DNA from: SHZI01 sp038214295
GTDB taxonomy: Bacteria; Pseudomonadota; Gammaproteobacteria; Steroidobacterales; GCA-2729495
Length of the DNA stretch: 64,000 nt
Assembly (NCBI GenBank): GCA_038214295.1
Contig: JBBQSA010000010.1
Location: 1-64,000 of the forward strand
Reading direction: 5' to 3'
Below, piece by piece: positions 24,089 through 33,417 of this stretch (position 1 is its first letter; every line of letters starts with the position of its first letter). Position numbers and translations under genes: made by a program. The notes below the pieces were generated by a model. The model saw only the letters and a program-made list of their open reading frames with translations. It made no database searches and was not told where the DNA came from.

Positions 24089-24637
24089 TCAGCCCCGCGG
24101 CGGTGCGGAGCTGGGCGGGTCAGGGATCAGTGGTATCCGGCCGGCCAGCAGGAAGTTCGTGATCGCGTCCAGCTTGCCTTCGATCAGGTAGAAGCGGGCC
24201 ACTTTCGCCTCGGGCAGCACCTTGCGGAACTTCCCCAGGTAGCTGCGATGAAGCTTCAGCGCCTTCTCCTCCAGCGTCAGCGTGTCGCTGATCAGTTGAC
24301 TGGCGACGTCTCCGGACAGACTGCCGTGGTTGGCGGCGTAGTCCGCAACCACCTTCGACCGGAGGTCATTCAACGGCGTCATATCCTGCAGGTACCGGTT
24401 GTAGACGGGCCAGAAGGCCTTGTCTTCTTCCGTTGTCAGCGTGAGGCCCTGGCTGATGAGCGTCCGGCGCGCGGTCTCGAGGACAGTCCGGGCGTCATCC
24501 GTGGCCGCCGCGAGCTCACTGCTGGCGGAGGTGCCCTGGGCGCTCGCGGGTCTCGGCAGGGTCGTGCCGGCCAACGTGACCGCCAGAGTGGTGGCCAGAC
24601 TGGTGGCCAGCGCAATCGTCAGAGCGGAGGATTTCAT
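24089..24637 (-). CDS. Periplasmic helical protein of unknown function
   Basis: 182 residues from ATG 24637 with AGAGG upstream. The signal peptide is alanine/threonine-rich and ends in RPASAQG. The mature part is entirely helical and charged: LTTEEDKAFWPVYNRYLQDM, a central SDTLTLEEKALKLHRSYLGKFRKVLP, and FYLIEGKLDAITNFLLAG. The pattern of 'E-x-K-A-F-W-P-x-Y' resembles a recurring but uncharacterised periplasmic family and is loosely like Spy/CpxP or LTXXQ helical chaperones. It is divergent from the PlpD-type autotransporter, with 106 bp between starts. Confidence 0.75.
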   Translation of the reverse strand: MKSSALTIALATSLATTLAVTLAGTTLPRPASAQGTSASSELAAATDDARTVLETARRTLISQGLTLTTEEDKAFWPVYNRYLQDMTPLNDLRSKVVADYAANHGSLSGDVASQLISDTLTLEEKALKLHRSYLGKFRKVLPEAKVARFYLIEGKLDAITNFLLAGRIPLIPDPPSSAPPRG

Positions 24638-24743
24638 GGCGCGCCTCTGTGCGGAGCAGGACGGGGCGGCTAGTCTAGTGCCTGGGCCCGGCCGATGGCG
24701 GCGGTCCCCGTGGAAATTGTCCCTTGTCGGAGGAGAGCTGCGC

Positions 24744-27029
24744 ATGAAGGCCCGGTTAACGGGGGCGACGCCGGTCACCAGCCTCGGCCTCGTGCTGCTT
24801 GGGCTGCTGGCCGGATTCCCGCTGCCCGCCGAGGAAACGGGCGCTACCCCTGCCGCCGGGCAGTTGCCACCAGGTCGCCCGCGCATCGGTCTGGTGCTGG
24901 GCGGCGGCGGCGCCAAGGGCGCGGCCCACCTTGGGGTCCTGCGCGTGCTGGACGAGCTGCACATCCCGGTGGATTGCGTGGCGGGCACCAGCATGGGTGC
25001 GGTGATCGGCGGCAGCTTTGCCGCCGGTATGCCGCCGGAGGAGCTCGAACGCGCGGTGCTCGCCATCAACTGGTCGAAGACCGTCGGCGCCGAGGGCCTG
25101 CGCGACCGCACGCCGATCAACAAGAAGCTGGCCGGGATCACCTACACCAACAGCCTTGACCTCGGCATCAAGCGGGGCAGGATACGGGGCTCCGGGGGAC
25201 TGCTGAAGACCCAGGACATCGAGGACGTCATCCGCAATCTCGTGTCCGATGCCCGTTTCACGCGGAATTTTGATGACCTGCCCATTCCGTTCCGGGCCGT
25301 GGCGACGGACATGCTGGCCGGCGAGATGGTGGTGCTCGACCGGGGCGATCTCTCGGTGGCGATGCGCGCCAGCATGGCCGTGCCGGGCGCGTTCTCCCCG
25401 GTGCTACTGGACGGCAAGGTGCTGGCGGACGGCGGGATGATGCGGACTCTGCCGGTGGACATCGCCCGCGATCTTTGCGCGGACGTTGTCATCGCGGTGA
25501 CCCTGGCCTCGCCGCAGCCCACCGCCGATGATCTCGCCAGCTCGGTGGCACTGGCCAGCCGTTCGCTCGACGTGATGATCGACGCCAACCAGCGGGCGCA
25601 GGTCGCCAGCCTCACCGACCGCGATATCAGTATCGTCGTCCCGATGGGCGACATCGGCTCCACCTCCTTCGACCGGGTGGCGGATGCCGCGCCCCTCGGC
25701 CGGGAGGCGGCGCTGGCCCATGCGGCCGAGCTCCGGCGGTACGCGGTACCGGTGGAGCAGTATCGAGCCTGGCGCCAGGCGCTGAACCGGGAGGCTGACG
25801 GACCTGTGCGGCTCGCCGCGGTGGAGATCAGGGGTCTCGACCGGGTCAATCCGGACTATGTCCGTACCCAGCTGCAGAGCGCCCGGCCGGAGCGGGAGGT
25901 CACCAACGACCAGATTATCGAGGACACGTCCCGGATCTACGCACTCGGGGAATTCGAGCGGGTGTCGTACCGCCTGGGCGGCACCGCCGACGCGAGGACC
26001 CTCGAGATCTATCCCGTCGAGAAATCCTGGGGGCCCGACTTGGTGCGCTTTGACGTCGGCGTCGCGGCGAACGGGGACGGTGCGCTCGAGGCGGTGCTGC
26101 GTGCCGATCACAACCGGACGTGGATCAACTCCTGGGGCGGGGAGTGGCACAGCGGGCTGCAGATCGGTGAGCAGACGCTCGTCGAGACCGACTTCTACCA
26201 GCCGCTCGACGTCCGCCAGCACGTCTTCGTCCAACCGGTCGTGCGCTTCGACCGGAACCTCGAAAACATCTACGACGATGGCGACCGCATCGCGCGCTAC
26301 GTCCTTCGGGAGCTCTACGGCCAGCTGGACGCGGGCGTCAACTTCGGCACCCGCGCCCAGCTGCGACTGGGGGTCCGCCGTGGCTGGTTCGATGCGCAGC
26401 GGGATACGGGTCCGGCCATCCTGTCCGAGGTCGACAGGACCGTGGACTCGAGCCTGCAGCTGCGCATCGTCTATGACACCCGCAACGTTCTCGGCCTGCC
26501 GACCAGCGGCACCTTCCTGAATGCGCGGTTCGCCCGTTCCGGTCCCTGGCTCGGCGGCGCCCAGTCCTACGACCTGGCCGAGGGCGTGCTGACCAAGTCC
26601 TTCCCCTGGCGCGGCGATGCCCTGAGCCTGATCGTCGGGGGCGGCGCGGAACTCAGTGGCAGTCTGCCCGTGAACGAGGCGTTCCAGCTGGGGGGTATCC
26701 GGACCTTCCCGGGCTTGCAGCGGGGCGAGTTGCGCGGCGACAGTTACTGGTTCGCCGGTTCCAGCTACAACTGGAAGCTGGCCGACATCCAGTCCCTGTT
26801 TGGCCAGGCCCTGTATGCCGGCCTGCGGCTCCAGGGTGGCCGCATGGGCGGCCGGGTCGATGCTGTGCGCGACGGCGCGCTATACGGGGTGTCGACCTCA
26901 CTGAGCGGGCGCACACCCGTCGGACCGTTCCTGCTCTCTCTCGGTTACGTGGACAACGGCAGCTGGCAGCTGCAGCTGGCAATCGGCAGGCCTATCGCCG
27001 AAGGCTCGCTACTCGACGAGATCCGTTGA
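24744..27029 (+). CDS. Patatin-like phospholipase with BamA-like barrel (PlpD, type Vd secretion)
   Basis: 761 residues from ATG 24744; the longer open frame upstream lacks a signal peptide and is antisense to the neighbour. A signal sequence is followed by a patatin domain: oxyanion loop GGGGAKG (53-59), nucleophile Ser83 in GTSMG, and Asp229 in ADGG, the Ser-Asp dyad. A single POTRA-like domain follows at about 352-425 (VRLAAVEIRGLDRVNPDYVRTQL in pieces). The remainder is a 16-strand-type barrel including ELGGIRTFPG-like QLGGIRTFPGLQRGE, the conserved barrel loop-6 region. Such proteins place a phospholipase A at the cell surface or release it. Confidence 0.95.
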   Translation: MKARLTGATPVTSLGLVLLGLLAGFPLPAEETGATPAAGQLPPGRPRIGLVLGGGGAKGAAHLGVLRVLDELHIPVDCVAGTSMGAVIGGSFAAGMPPEELERAVLAINWSKTVGAEGLRDRTPINKKLAGITYTNSLDLGIKRGRIRGSGGLLKTQDIEDVIRNLVSDARFTRNFDDLPIPFRAVATDMLAGEMVVLDRGDLSVAMRASMAVPGAFSPVLLDGKVLADGGMMRTLPVDIARDLCADVVIAVTLASPQPTADDLASSVALASRSLDVMIDANQRAQVASLTDRDISIVVPMGDIGSTSFDRVADAAPLGREAALAHAAELRRYAVPVEQYRAWRQALNREADGPVRLAAVEIRGLDRVNPDYVRTQLQSARPEREVTNDQIIEDTSRIYALGEFERVSYRLGGTADARTLEIYPVEKSWGPDLVRFDVGVAANGDGALEAVLRADHNRTWINSWGGEWHSGLQIGEQTLVETDFYQPLDVRQHVFVQPVVRFDRNLENIYDDGDRIARYVLRELYGQLDAGVNFGTRAQLRLGVRRGWFDAQRDTGPAILSEVDRTVDSSLQLRIVYDTRNVLGLPTSGTFLNARFARSGPWLGGAQSYDLAEGVLTKSFPWRGDALSLIVGGGAELSGSLPVNEAFQLGGIRTFPGLQRGELRGDSYWFAGSSYNWKLADIQSLFGQALYAGLRLQGGRMGGRVDAVRDGALYGVSTSLSGRTPVGPFLLSLGYVDNGSWQLQLAIGRPIAEGSLLDEIR

Positions 27030-27036
27030 GCGTACG

Positions 27037-27696
27037 TCAGCGCCGCCGCCACCAGGCGATGCCGAGGATCACGATTCCCAGCGCCGCGGCGGCGAGCAGC
27101 AGCAGGTACTGGCGCTGCACGAAAGCCGAGCCCAGGTACACGGTGCCAAGGGCGTAGGGCAGTTCGGCGAGCGCCAGTCCGCCCAGGTAGATCCGGGCGG
27201 GGTACCCGAAGAGTCCGAAGAAGTAGCCCGAGATGTCCGAGGGCAGCATGAGCTGCGTCAGCACCGCGGTGGCCAGGGAGCCCACCTTTGGTATGTGGCT
27301 CTCGTAGCGGGCAATCTCCCCGGCCGTCAGCATGCGGCGTACGGCGGGCCGCCCCAGGTACCGGCCGATGGTGTAGGTGACCACGCCGCCCAGGAACCAG
27401 CCGCTCCAGAGCAGCAGGAAGCACGGCATCGGACCCCAGGCCTGGATGCCCAGCGGCACCAGCAGCAGGCTGGAGAAGAACACCAGGATGGCCGAGACGG
27501 CGGCGAGCAGCACGAACAGCAGTGCGCCCGCTATGGGCCAGGCGGCGATCACGGGCTCGACCAGGGCGATGACGCGGACCACCTGCTGGTGGATCTCCTC
27601 GGAGTAGGCGAGGAGCGCCGCGACCATCACCCCGATGATGATTATCGGCAGCCGCCGCGAGAGCTGTGCCAGCCCGGTTCGCGTGGTCGTGTTCAT
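27037..27696 (-). CDS. VTT-domain (DedA/TVP38-like) membrane protein
   Basis: 219 residues from ATG 27696, in an ATGA overlap with the upstream permease stop. Five or six hydrophobic segments are seen, with the VTT core: FFSSLLLVPLGIQAWG, WFLGGVVTYTIGRYLGRPAVRR and LMLPSDISGYFFGLFGYP. DedA and TVP38/TMEM64 proteins are implicated in phospholipid flipping and proton-dependent homeostasis. The terminal WWRRR fixes the C-terminus in the cytoplasm. It is cotranscribed with the APC permease and convergent with the PlpD gene (7 bp apart). Confidence 0.88.
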   Translation of the reverse strand: MNTTTRTGLAQLSRRLPIIIIGVMVAALLAYSEEIHQQVVRVIALVEPVIAAWPIAGALLFVLLAAVSAILVFFSSLLLVPLGIQAWGPMPCFLLLWSGWFLGGVVTYTIGRYLGRPAVRRMLTAGEIARYESHIPKVGSLATAVLTQLMLPSDISGYFFGLFGYPARIYLGGLALAELPYALGTVYLGSAFVQRQYLLLLAAAALGIVILGIAWWRRR

Positions 27697-29051
27697 GCGC
27701 TGGCCGCCGGTGCCCGCCGCTCGAGCCACGCCGCGGCGAGCAGGCCGAGGGCCAGTACCGCCAGCCCCGCGATAGCCCCCACCCTCACGTAGGCGACACT
27801 GGACCAGAGCACAAAGAGACTGCTCGCCGTGAACACCAGGGGTAGCACGGGGTAGAGCGGCGCCCGGAAGGGCCGGTACGCCAAGGGTTGCCGGCGGCGG
27901 AGAATGATCAGGGCAATGCCACTCAACGCCATGAACAGCCAGTAGACCGGGGCCGTGTAGTCCACCAGCGTTGCGAAGCCCTCGCGCGTGGCGGTGCCGA
28001 GGCCGATCAGGACGAGGGCCACCAGGCTCTGGGCGACGAGCGCTGCCGCCGGTATGCCGCGCGAGTCATTCCAGTCGGCGAGTGCGCCGAGTGCAGGCCA
28101 GTCCCGGGCAGCGGCGAAGGTGGTGCGCGCGCCGACGATGATCGTGGCGTTGATCGAGGTGACGACGGCCGCGAAAACTACCGCGATCACCGGCAGCTCG
28201 GCGCCCCGGGCGAAGGCGAGCGCCATCAGCCGGGAGGCCGGGGCCGGGGACGAGCCGAGTCCCGACAGGCCGAGACCCCGCCACAGCGCCCAGTTGATCA
28301 CCAGGTAGAGTGCCGTCACTGCCCCGAGGCCCAGCATCAGGGCCCGCAGCATGCCGTGGGCGGGGTCGCGCATCTCGGCCGAGAGCGTCGCGATCTCGGT
28401 CCAGCCACCGTAGGCGAGCATCACGAACACCATCGCGAGGCCGAAGGATGGCAGGCTGTGCCCGGTTGCTGGCGTCGGGTCCAGTGGTGGCGTGCCCCGC
28501 ACGACGAACAGGAGGCCCACGAGGCCGATCAGCAGCATGCCGGCGACCAGCGTGAGCGTCAGGCCCACCTGGGTGTCGATACCGGCGGAGCGGCTGCGCA
28601 GGTTCACGACACTCAACACGAGCAGGGTGATGGTGGCGTAGATCGACGAACCGAAACTGCCCAGTGGCAGGGTGGCCTGCAGGTAGTCGCCCAGCACGAA
28701 GGAGAGCAGGGCCAGCGAGCCGGTGTTGATCACGGCAAACCGGGCCCACGCGAACAGGAAACCCACCCGTCGCCCGTAAGCCAGGGTCAGGAAACGGTAG
28801 TCGCCGCCCTGGCTCGGGAACGCGGCCGCCAGTTCTGCGTAGCAGGTGGCGCCGAGCAGGGCGAGCACACCGCCGAGGAGCCAGGCGCCGAACAGCGCCG
28901 CATCCGAGCCCGCGTTGGCAGCCACCAGGGCCGGGGACTTGAACAGGCCGGCGCCGACCACCATGCCGACGGCGACCGAGGCGGCGGCGCGGGCGGTGAG
29001 CAGGCCGTCGGCCGGCTGCGGCTTGCCGGGTGAGGTGCGCTTGAGATTCAC
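27693..29051 (-). CDS. APC-superfamily amino acid permease
   Basis: 452 residues with about 12 transmembrane helices. APC motifs include VGMVVGAGLFKSPALVAANAG (first unwound helix GAGLF), CYAELAAAFPSQGGDYRFL in helix 2-3, and VMLAYGGWTEIATLSAEMRDP in helix 6 with the usual E-x-x-x-P loop. It is likely a proton-coupled importer or exchanger of amino acids or amines. It is divergent from the TonB receptor gene, with an 80-bp shared upstream region, and translationally coupled to the VTT protein. Confidence 0.94.
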   Translation of the reverse strand: MNLKRTSPGKPQPADGLLTARAAASVAVGMVVGAGLFKSPALVAANAGSDAALFGAWLLGGVLALLGATCYAELAAAFPSQGGDYRFLTLAYGRRVGFLFAWARFAVINTGSLALLSFVLGDYLQATLPLGSFGSSIYATITLLVLSVVNLRSRSAGIDTQVGLTLTLVAGMLLIGLVGLLFVVRGTPPLDPTPATGHSLPSFGLAMVFVMLAYGGWTEIATLSAEMRDPAHGMLRALMLGLGAVTALYLVINWALWRGLGLSGLGSSPAPASRLMALAFARGAELPVIAVVFAAVVTSINATIIVGARTTFAAARDWPALGALADWNDSRGIPAAALVAQSLVALVLIGLGTATREGFATLVDYTAPVYWLFMALSGIALIILRRRQPLAYRPFRAPLYPVLPLVFTASSLFVLWSSVAYVRVGAIAGLAVLALGLLAAAWLERRAPAASA

Positions 29052-29131
29052 TGCCGCGGATACTACTGTCTCGGCCAGAAGAACGCCCGCCGGGCCCCGT
29101 CCCTGTCAATCCCGCGTCCTGGAGATCCCTC

Positions 29132-31654
29132 GTGCAGAGTCATCGCCTGAAGTCCGCTTCCGGAATCCCGCTTGCTGCGCTCGGGTTAGGGCTGGGCCTG
29201 GCGCTGACCGCACCAGCGGCCCTTGCCCAGACCAAGACCCAGACCCAGGCCGCGCTCACCACCGCAGAACTCGAGAACATCCTCGTGATCGGCTCCCGCG
29301 TGGGTGAGCGCACCGCCCTGGACACGCCGGTCCCGGTCGACGTGCTGGGCAGCGACGAGTTGAAGGCCGCCGGCGCGGTCGCCGGCGAACTGGGCCAGGC
29401 CCTGGCGGTGCTGGCGCCGTCCTTCAACTTTCCCCGCCAGTCGAACTCCGGCAGCTCGGACCTGGTGAGAGCGGGGCAGCTGCGCGGCATGAGCCCGGAC
29501 CAGATGCTGGTGCTCGTGAACGGGCGCCGACGCCACACCTCCGCGATCGTCAACACGGAGACGAAGATCGGCCGCGGTACCGCTGCCGTGGACTTCAACA
29601 ACATTCCGCTGAATGCCATCAGCCGTGTCGAGGTCCTGCGGGACGGCGCGGGCGCCCTCTACGGCTCCGACGCGATCGCCGGCGTGGTCAACCTGGTGCT
29701 CGATTCCCGGCCGGGCTTCGAGAGTAACGTGGGCTACGGATTCCACCGCACCGATCTCGATCCCATCAACAAGACCCTGACGGACGGGGAGACCATCATC
29801 CTGGACGCCAAGTACGGCTGGCAGCTCGCTGGCGACGGCTTCTTCAAGGCCGGCGCCGCCTACCGGACGCGCAACGCCACCAATCGTGCCGGCTTCGACC
29901 AGGTGCCGTTTTTCGAGGAGCAGACGCCCGACAACCTGGCGCTCGCCGGCCGGCGCAACTATGCGGAAGGCGATCCCAGCGTCGACGAGCTGAACCTGTG
30001 GTTCAACGGGGTCATGCCGCTGGGCGGCTTCGAGCTGTACAGCTTCGGAACCTACGGCAACCGGGATAGCGACGGTGGCGGCGCCTTCTTTCGCTACCCG
30101 GACAGCAGCAGCAACGTCAGGGCGATCTACGACCAGGGCTTTCGTCCCGAGACCACCGGCAAGGACAGGGACTACGCGGCCACGGTGGGCCTCCGGACGG
30201 ACGCCAACGGCTGGGATCTGGATGCCGCGGTCAGCTATGGCCGCAACGAGTTCGAATTCGGCGTTAATCATTCGCTGAACGCGTCCCTCGGGCCGGCGAG
30301 CCCGACGTCGTTCAACTCCGGCACCTACCAGAACGAGCAGGTGATCGCGGGCCTCAACGCGAGCCGCGGCTTCGCCGTGGACTGGCTGCGGGCGCCGCTC
30401 GCGGTGGCGTTCGGCGCCGAGTACCGCACGGAGGACTACGCGACCACGCGGGGCGACCTCGCGTCCTACGACGCTGGCCTCTACGGCGATGCGGGCTGCG
30501 CGACCCCGGACATCCCCTCCGGTACTGTCGACTTCATCTGCAGCGTCGGTGCCCAGGCGGCGCCGGGACTCACGCCGGGCGACGAGGTCTCCATCGACCG
30601 GAGCGTCGTCAGCCTGTATGCGGACGCCGGCACGGAGCTGACCGAGCGGTTGTTCGTGGAGGCGGCGGGCCGCTACGAGGACTACAACGACTTCGGCTCG
30701 GCGGTCACCGGCAAGCTGGCCGGCCGCTACGAAGTCACGAACTCGCTGGCGCTCCGCGCCGCCGTGTCAAACAGCTTCCGGGCGCCCAACATCGCCCAGC
30801 TCGGCTTCTCCGACACGACGCTGAACTTCGGCGAGGACCGGGCGCTGGTCCGGACCCGGACGCTGCGGGTGGACGACCCGATCGCGAGGTCCCTGGGCGC
30901 GAAAGACCTGAAGGAGGAGACGTCCTTCAACCTGAGCGCCGGCATCGTGGGCCGGTACGAGGACCTGCGCTTCAGCCTCGACGTCTTCCAGATCGACGTG
31001 GATGACCGCATCACCCTGTCGGAGCGCCTGTTCAGCGAGCCCCTCACGGCCTTCATCCAGGCCCAGCCGGGCGGCGAGGACATCCAGTCGGTGCGCTTCT
31101 TCACTAACGCGGTGGACACGCGGACCCGGGGCCTCGATGCGGTGCTCAGCTACGCCAAACCCTGGCTGGGCGGCGATTTCCAGACCTCTCTTGCCTTCAA
31201 CTATTCAAAGACCGACGTGCAGACGGTGCGCGGCTCCACGCCCGAACTGACGGTGATCGACCCGGACCTGACGCTGGTGGGTGTGGAGGAGTTGAACACG
31301 CTGGAGGACGCCACCCCGCACAGCAAGTTTATATTAAGCGGCAACTGGTCCGGCGAGCACTGGGACGTCCAGGGCCGCCTGTCCCGGTACGACAGCGCCG
31401 TCCGGGTCTTCAACTTTGGTGGCGGCTTCGAGCCGCGCCAGGAGTACGGCGCCGAATACCAGGTGGACGTGGAGGCCGGCTACCGCTTCAACGAGCACGT
31501 AGCCATGTACCTGGGCGCCGCGAACCTCCTGGACAACTACCCGGACCGGTCCTCCTCCGACATCAACTACTTCGGCAACCTGCCCTACGACATTCTCTCG
31601 CCGATCGGCGTGAACGGCCGTTACCTCTACGCCCGGGCGACCTACAAGCTGTGA
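29132..31654 (+). CDS. TonB-dependent outer-membrane receptor
   Basis: 840 residues from GTG 29132 with GGAG 8 bases upstream. The signal peptide ends at ALAQ. A TonB-box-like segment LENILVIGSR is followed by a plug domain: MSPDQMLVLVNGRRRH, VEVLRDGAGALYGSDAIAGVVNL. The barrel ends in YLYARATYKL, the usual aromatic-rich end. Such receptors import large or scarce ligands using the proton motive force through TonB. Its stop overlaps the start of a haloalkane dehalogenase gene by one base, and the dehalogenase by four bases with a second one, which suggests that the ligand is halogenated or is processed by those enzymes. Confidence 0.95.
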   Translation: MQSHRLKSASGIPLAALGLGLGLALTAPAALAQTKTQTQAALTTAELENILVIGSRVGERTALDTPVPVDVLGSDELKAAGAVAGELGQALAVLAPSFNFPRQSNSGSSDLVRAGQLRGMSPDQMLVLVNGRRRHTSAIVNTETKIGRGTAAVDFNNIPLNAISRVEVLRDGAGALYGSDAIAGVVNLVLDSRPGFESNVGYGFHRTDLDPINKTLTDGETIILDAKYGWQLAGDGFFKAGAAYRTRNATNRAGFDQVPFFEEQTPDNLALAGRRNYAEGDPSVDELNLWFNGVMPLGGFELYSFGTYGNRDSDGGGAFFRYPDSSSNVRAIYDQGFRPETTGKDRDYAATVGLRTDANGWDLDAAVSYGRNEFEFGVNHSLNASLGPASPTSFNSGTYQNEQVIAGLNASRGFAVDWLRAPLAVAFGAEYRTEDYATTRGDLASYDAGLYGDAGCATPDIPSGTVDFICSVGAQAAPGLTPGDEVSIDRSVVSLYADAGTELTERLFVEAAGRYEDYNDFGSAVTGKLAGRYEVTNSLALRAAVSNSFRAPNIAQLGFSDTTLNFGEDRALVRTRTLRVDDPIARSLGAKDLKEETSFNLSAGIVGRYEDLRFSLDVFQIDVDDRITLSERLFSEPLTAFIQAQPGGEDIQSVRFFTNAVDTRTRGLDAVLSYAKPWLGGDFQTSLAFNYSKTDVQTVRGSTPELTVIDPDLTLVGVEELNTLEDATPHSKFILSGNWSGEHWDVQGRLSRYDSAVRVFNFGGGFEPRQEYGAEYQVDVEAGYRFNEHVAMYLGAANLLDNYPDRSSSDINYFGNLPYDILSPIGVNGRYLYARATYKL

Positions 31655-32508
31655 TGGGTGAGGCGCGAGTGCTGGGCCGGCGGCTCGCCTGGGCGGAGGC
31701 GGGCACGGGGGACCCGATCGTGTTCCTCCACGGGAATCCCGTGTCGTCCCTGCTCTGGCGCCACATCCTGCCGGAGCTCGCGCCCCTGGGGCGGTGCCTT
31801 GCGCCGGACCTGCTCGGCATGGGGCGGTCCGAGAAGCTCGCCGACGCCGGTCCCGGCAGTTACCGGTTCGTGGACCAATATCGCCATCTCGAGGCTTTGC
31901 TCGACGCGCTCGACGTGCGCTCCCGCGTGACGCTGGTCCTGCACGACTGGGGATCGGCCCTGGGCTTTCACTGGGCCCGCCAGCACCCGGACCGCGTCGC
32001 GCGGATCGCCTACATGGAGGCGATCGTCCGGCCCCTGTCGTGGGACGAGTGGCCTGCCGTCAGCCAGCCGATGTTCCAGGCGCTGCGCTCGGACAAGGGC
32101 GAGCAGCTGATCCTCGAGCGCAACCTGTTTATCGAACGCATCCTGCCGGCCTCGGTCCTGCGCACCCTGACCGACGGGGAGATGGCCGCCTACCGGGAGC
32201 CGTTCCTGGAGCCCGGGGAGGGGCGCCGCGCCATGCTCACCTGGCCCCGGGAACTGCCGCTTGGGGGCGAGCCTGCGGACGTGGTGCGGATCGTCCGGGA
32301 GTACGCCGACTGGATGGCAGCCAATGAGATTCCCAAACTGTTCATCAACGCCGAACCCGGCGCGATCCTGGTGGGCGCGCAGCGGGAATTCTGCCGGGGC
32401 TGGCGTAACCAGACCGAGGTGACCGTGCCCGGCATCCATTTCATCCAGGAGGACTCGCCAGAGCAGATCACTGACGCCTTGACGGCCTGGATGCGGGCCA
32501 CGGCGTGA
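31654..32508 (+). CDS. dhaA: Haloalkane dehalogenase, HLD-II (DhaA/LinB) type
   Basis: 284 residues from ATG 31654 (GTG 31651 is also possible), sharing a base with the receptor stop. All catalytic features of subfamily II can be seen: HGNP with halide-binding Asn28, nucleophile Asp98 and halide-binding Trp99 in LHDWGSALGFHWA, catalytic Glu122 in AYMEAIVRP, and base His262 in GIHFIQEDSP. FINAEPGAIL is also typical. The enzyme hydrolyses carbon-halogen bonds to alcohols and halide. Its coupling to a TonB receptor is unusual. Family assignment is strong; the natural substrate is unknown. Confidence 0.93.
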   Translation: MGEARVLGRRLAWAEAGTGDPIVFLHGNPVSSLLWRHILPELAPLGRCLAPDLLGMGRSEKLADAGPGSYRFVDQYRHLEALLDALDVRSRVTLVLHDWGSALGFHWARQHPDRVARIAYMEAIVRPLSWDEWPAVSQPMFQALRSDKGEQLILERNLFIERILPASVLRTLTDGEMAAYREPFLEPGEGRRAMLTWPRELPLGGEPADVVRIVREYADWMAANEIPKLFINAEPGAILVGAQREFCRGWRNQTEVTVPGIHFIQEDSPEQITDALTAWMRATA

Positions 32509-33416
32509 CGCCCCTGCGCACGCCGGACGAACGCTTCCGGGGCCTGCCGGACTACGACTACGCGCCGCACTACCTGGCGGTTCCCGACGAGCGCTTCGGC
32601 AGCCTGCGCATGCACTACCTGGACGAGGGCGCGCCAGGCAGCCCGGTCATCCTGCTGCTGCACGGCCAGGGCAGCTGGTGCTACCTGTACCGCCGGATGA
32701 TCCCGCTGCTCGTCGCCGCGGGCTTCCGCGTGATCGCGCCGGACTACATCGGCTTCGGCCGGTCCGACAAGCTGCCCTCCACGGAGGACTACACGTTCCA
32801 GCGCCACATCGACTGGCTGCTGGCCTTTCTCGATGTGCTGGGCCTGCGCGACGTGACGGCCTACCTGTTCGACTGGGGCGGCTTCTTCGGCCTGCGCATC
32901 GCCGCCGAGCGGCCGGAATTCTTCGGGCGGCTGGTGCTAAGCAACACCATGCTGCCCACGGGCCAGGGCTCCGGCCGCGGCTGGTTCATCCAGTGGAGGG
33001 AGGAGCAGTTTGCCTTGCCGAAGTTCCCCCAGGGCGAGATGGTCAACGACGGCGTCGTCCGGAAGCTCCGGCCCGAGGTCATCGCCGCCTATGACGCGCC
33101 CTACCTGGACGAGACCTACAAGACCGGCCCCCGGCGCTTTCCGATGATCCTGCCGATCGACCCCGGGGACCCGGCAGCGATCGCCAACGCACGGGCCTGG
33201 GAGGTGCTCGCCGGGTGGCAAAAGCCGGTGCTCACCCTGTTCAGCGCCGCCTTTGCCGGCAGCGCGATGGGGCCCGAGCGCCTGCTGGCCCACCTGCCCG
33301 GCGCACAGGACCAGCCCCACGCGCTGCTGCCTGACGCGAACTTCTACATCGTGGAGGACCAGCCGGAGGAACTGGCCCGGCGCATCGTGCTCTTTGCCAA
33401 CTCGTCACCTGGCTGA
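32505..33416 (+). CDS. HLD-I-like haloalkane dehalogenase homologue lacking acid and base residues
   Basis: 303 residues from GTG 32505 in a GTGA overlap with the previous gene. The opening RTPDERFRGLPDYDYAPHY, the core APDYIGFGRSDKLP and LFDWGGFFGL place it in HLD subfamily I (DhlA/DmbB type). The nucleophile Asp123 and Trp124 are kept. However, the usual HGEPxW is HGQGSW (53-58), the segment that normally holds the catalytic Asp reads FSAAFAG (246-252), and the position of the catalytic His is Phe280 (ANFYIVEDQP). Hydrolysis of an alkyl-enzyme ester should fail without the His. It may be a covalent binder, a pseudoenzyme or an enzyme with other chemistry. The frame is intact, so it is not simple decay. 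Confidence 0.85.
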   Translation: MTPLRTPDERFRGLPDYDYAPHYLAVPDERFGSLRMHYLDEGAPGSPVILLLHGQGSWCYLYRRMIPLLVAAGFRVIAPDYIGFGRSDKLPSTEDYTFQRHIDWLLAFLDVLGLRDVTAYLFDWGGFFGLRIAAERPEFFGRLVLSNTMLPTGQGSGRGWFIQWREEQFALPKFPQGEMVNDGVVRKLRPEVIAAYDAPYLDETYKTGPRRFPMILPIDPGDPAAIANARAWEVLAGWQKPVLTLFSAAFAGSAMGPERLLAHLPGAQDQPHALLPDANFYIVEDQPEELARRIVLFANSSPG

Positions 33417-33417
33417 G

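Noticed and set aside
27888..29033. 381-codon plus-strand open frame opposite the APC permease
   Set aside because: Composition (His/Gln/Glu-rich) is typical of antisense of membrane-helix codons; no ribosome site.
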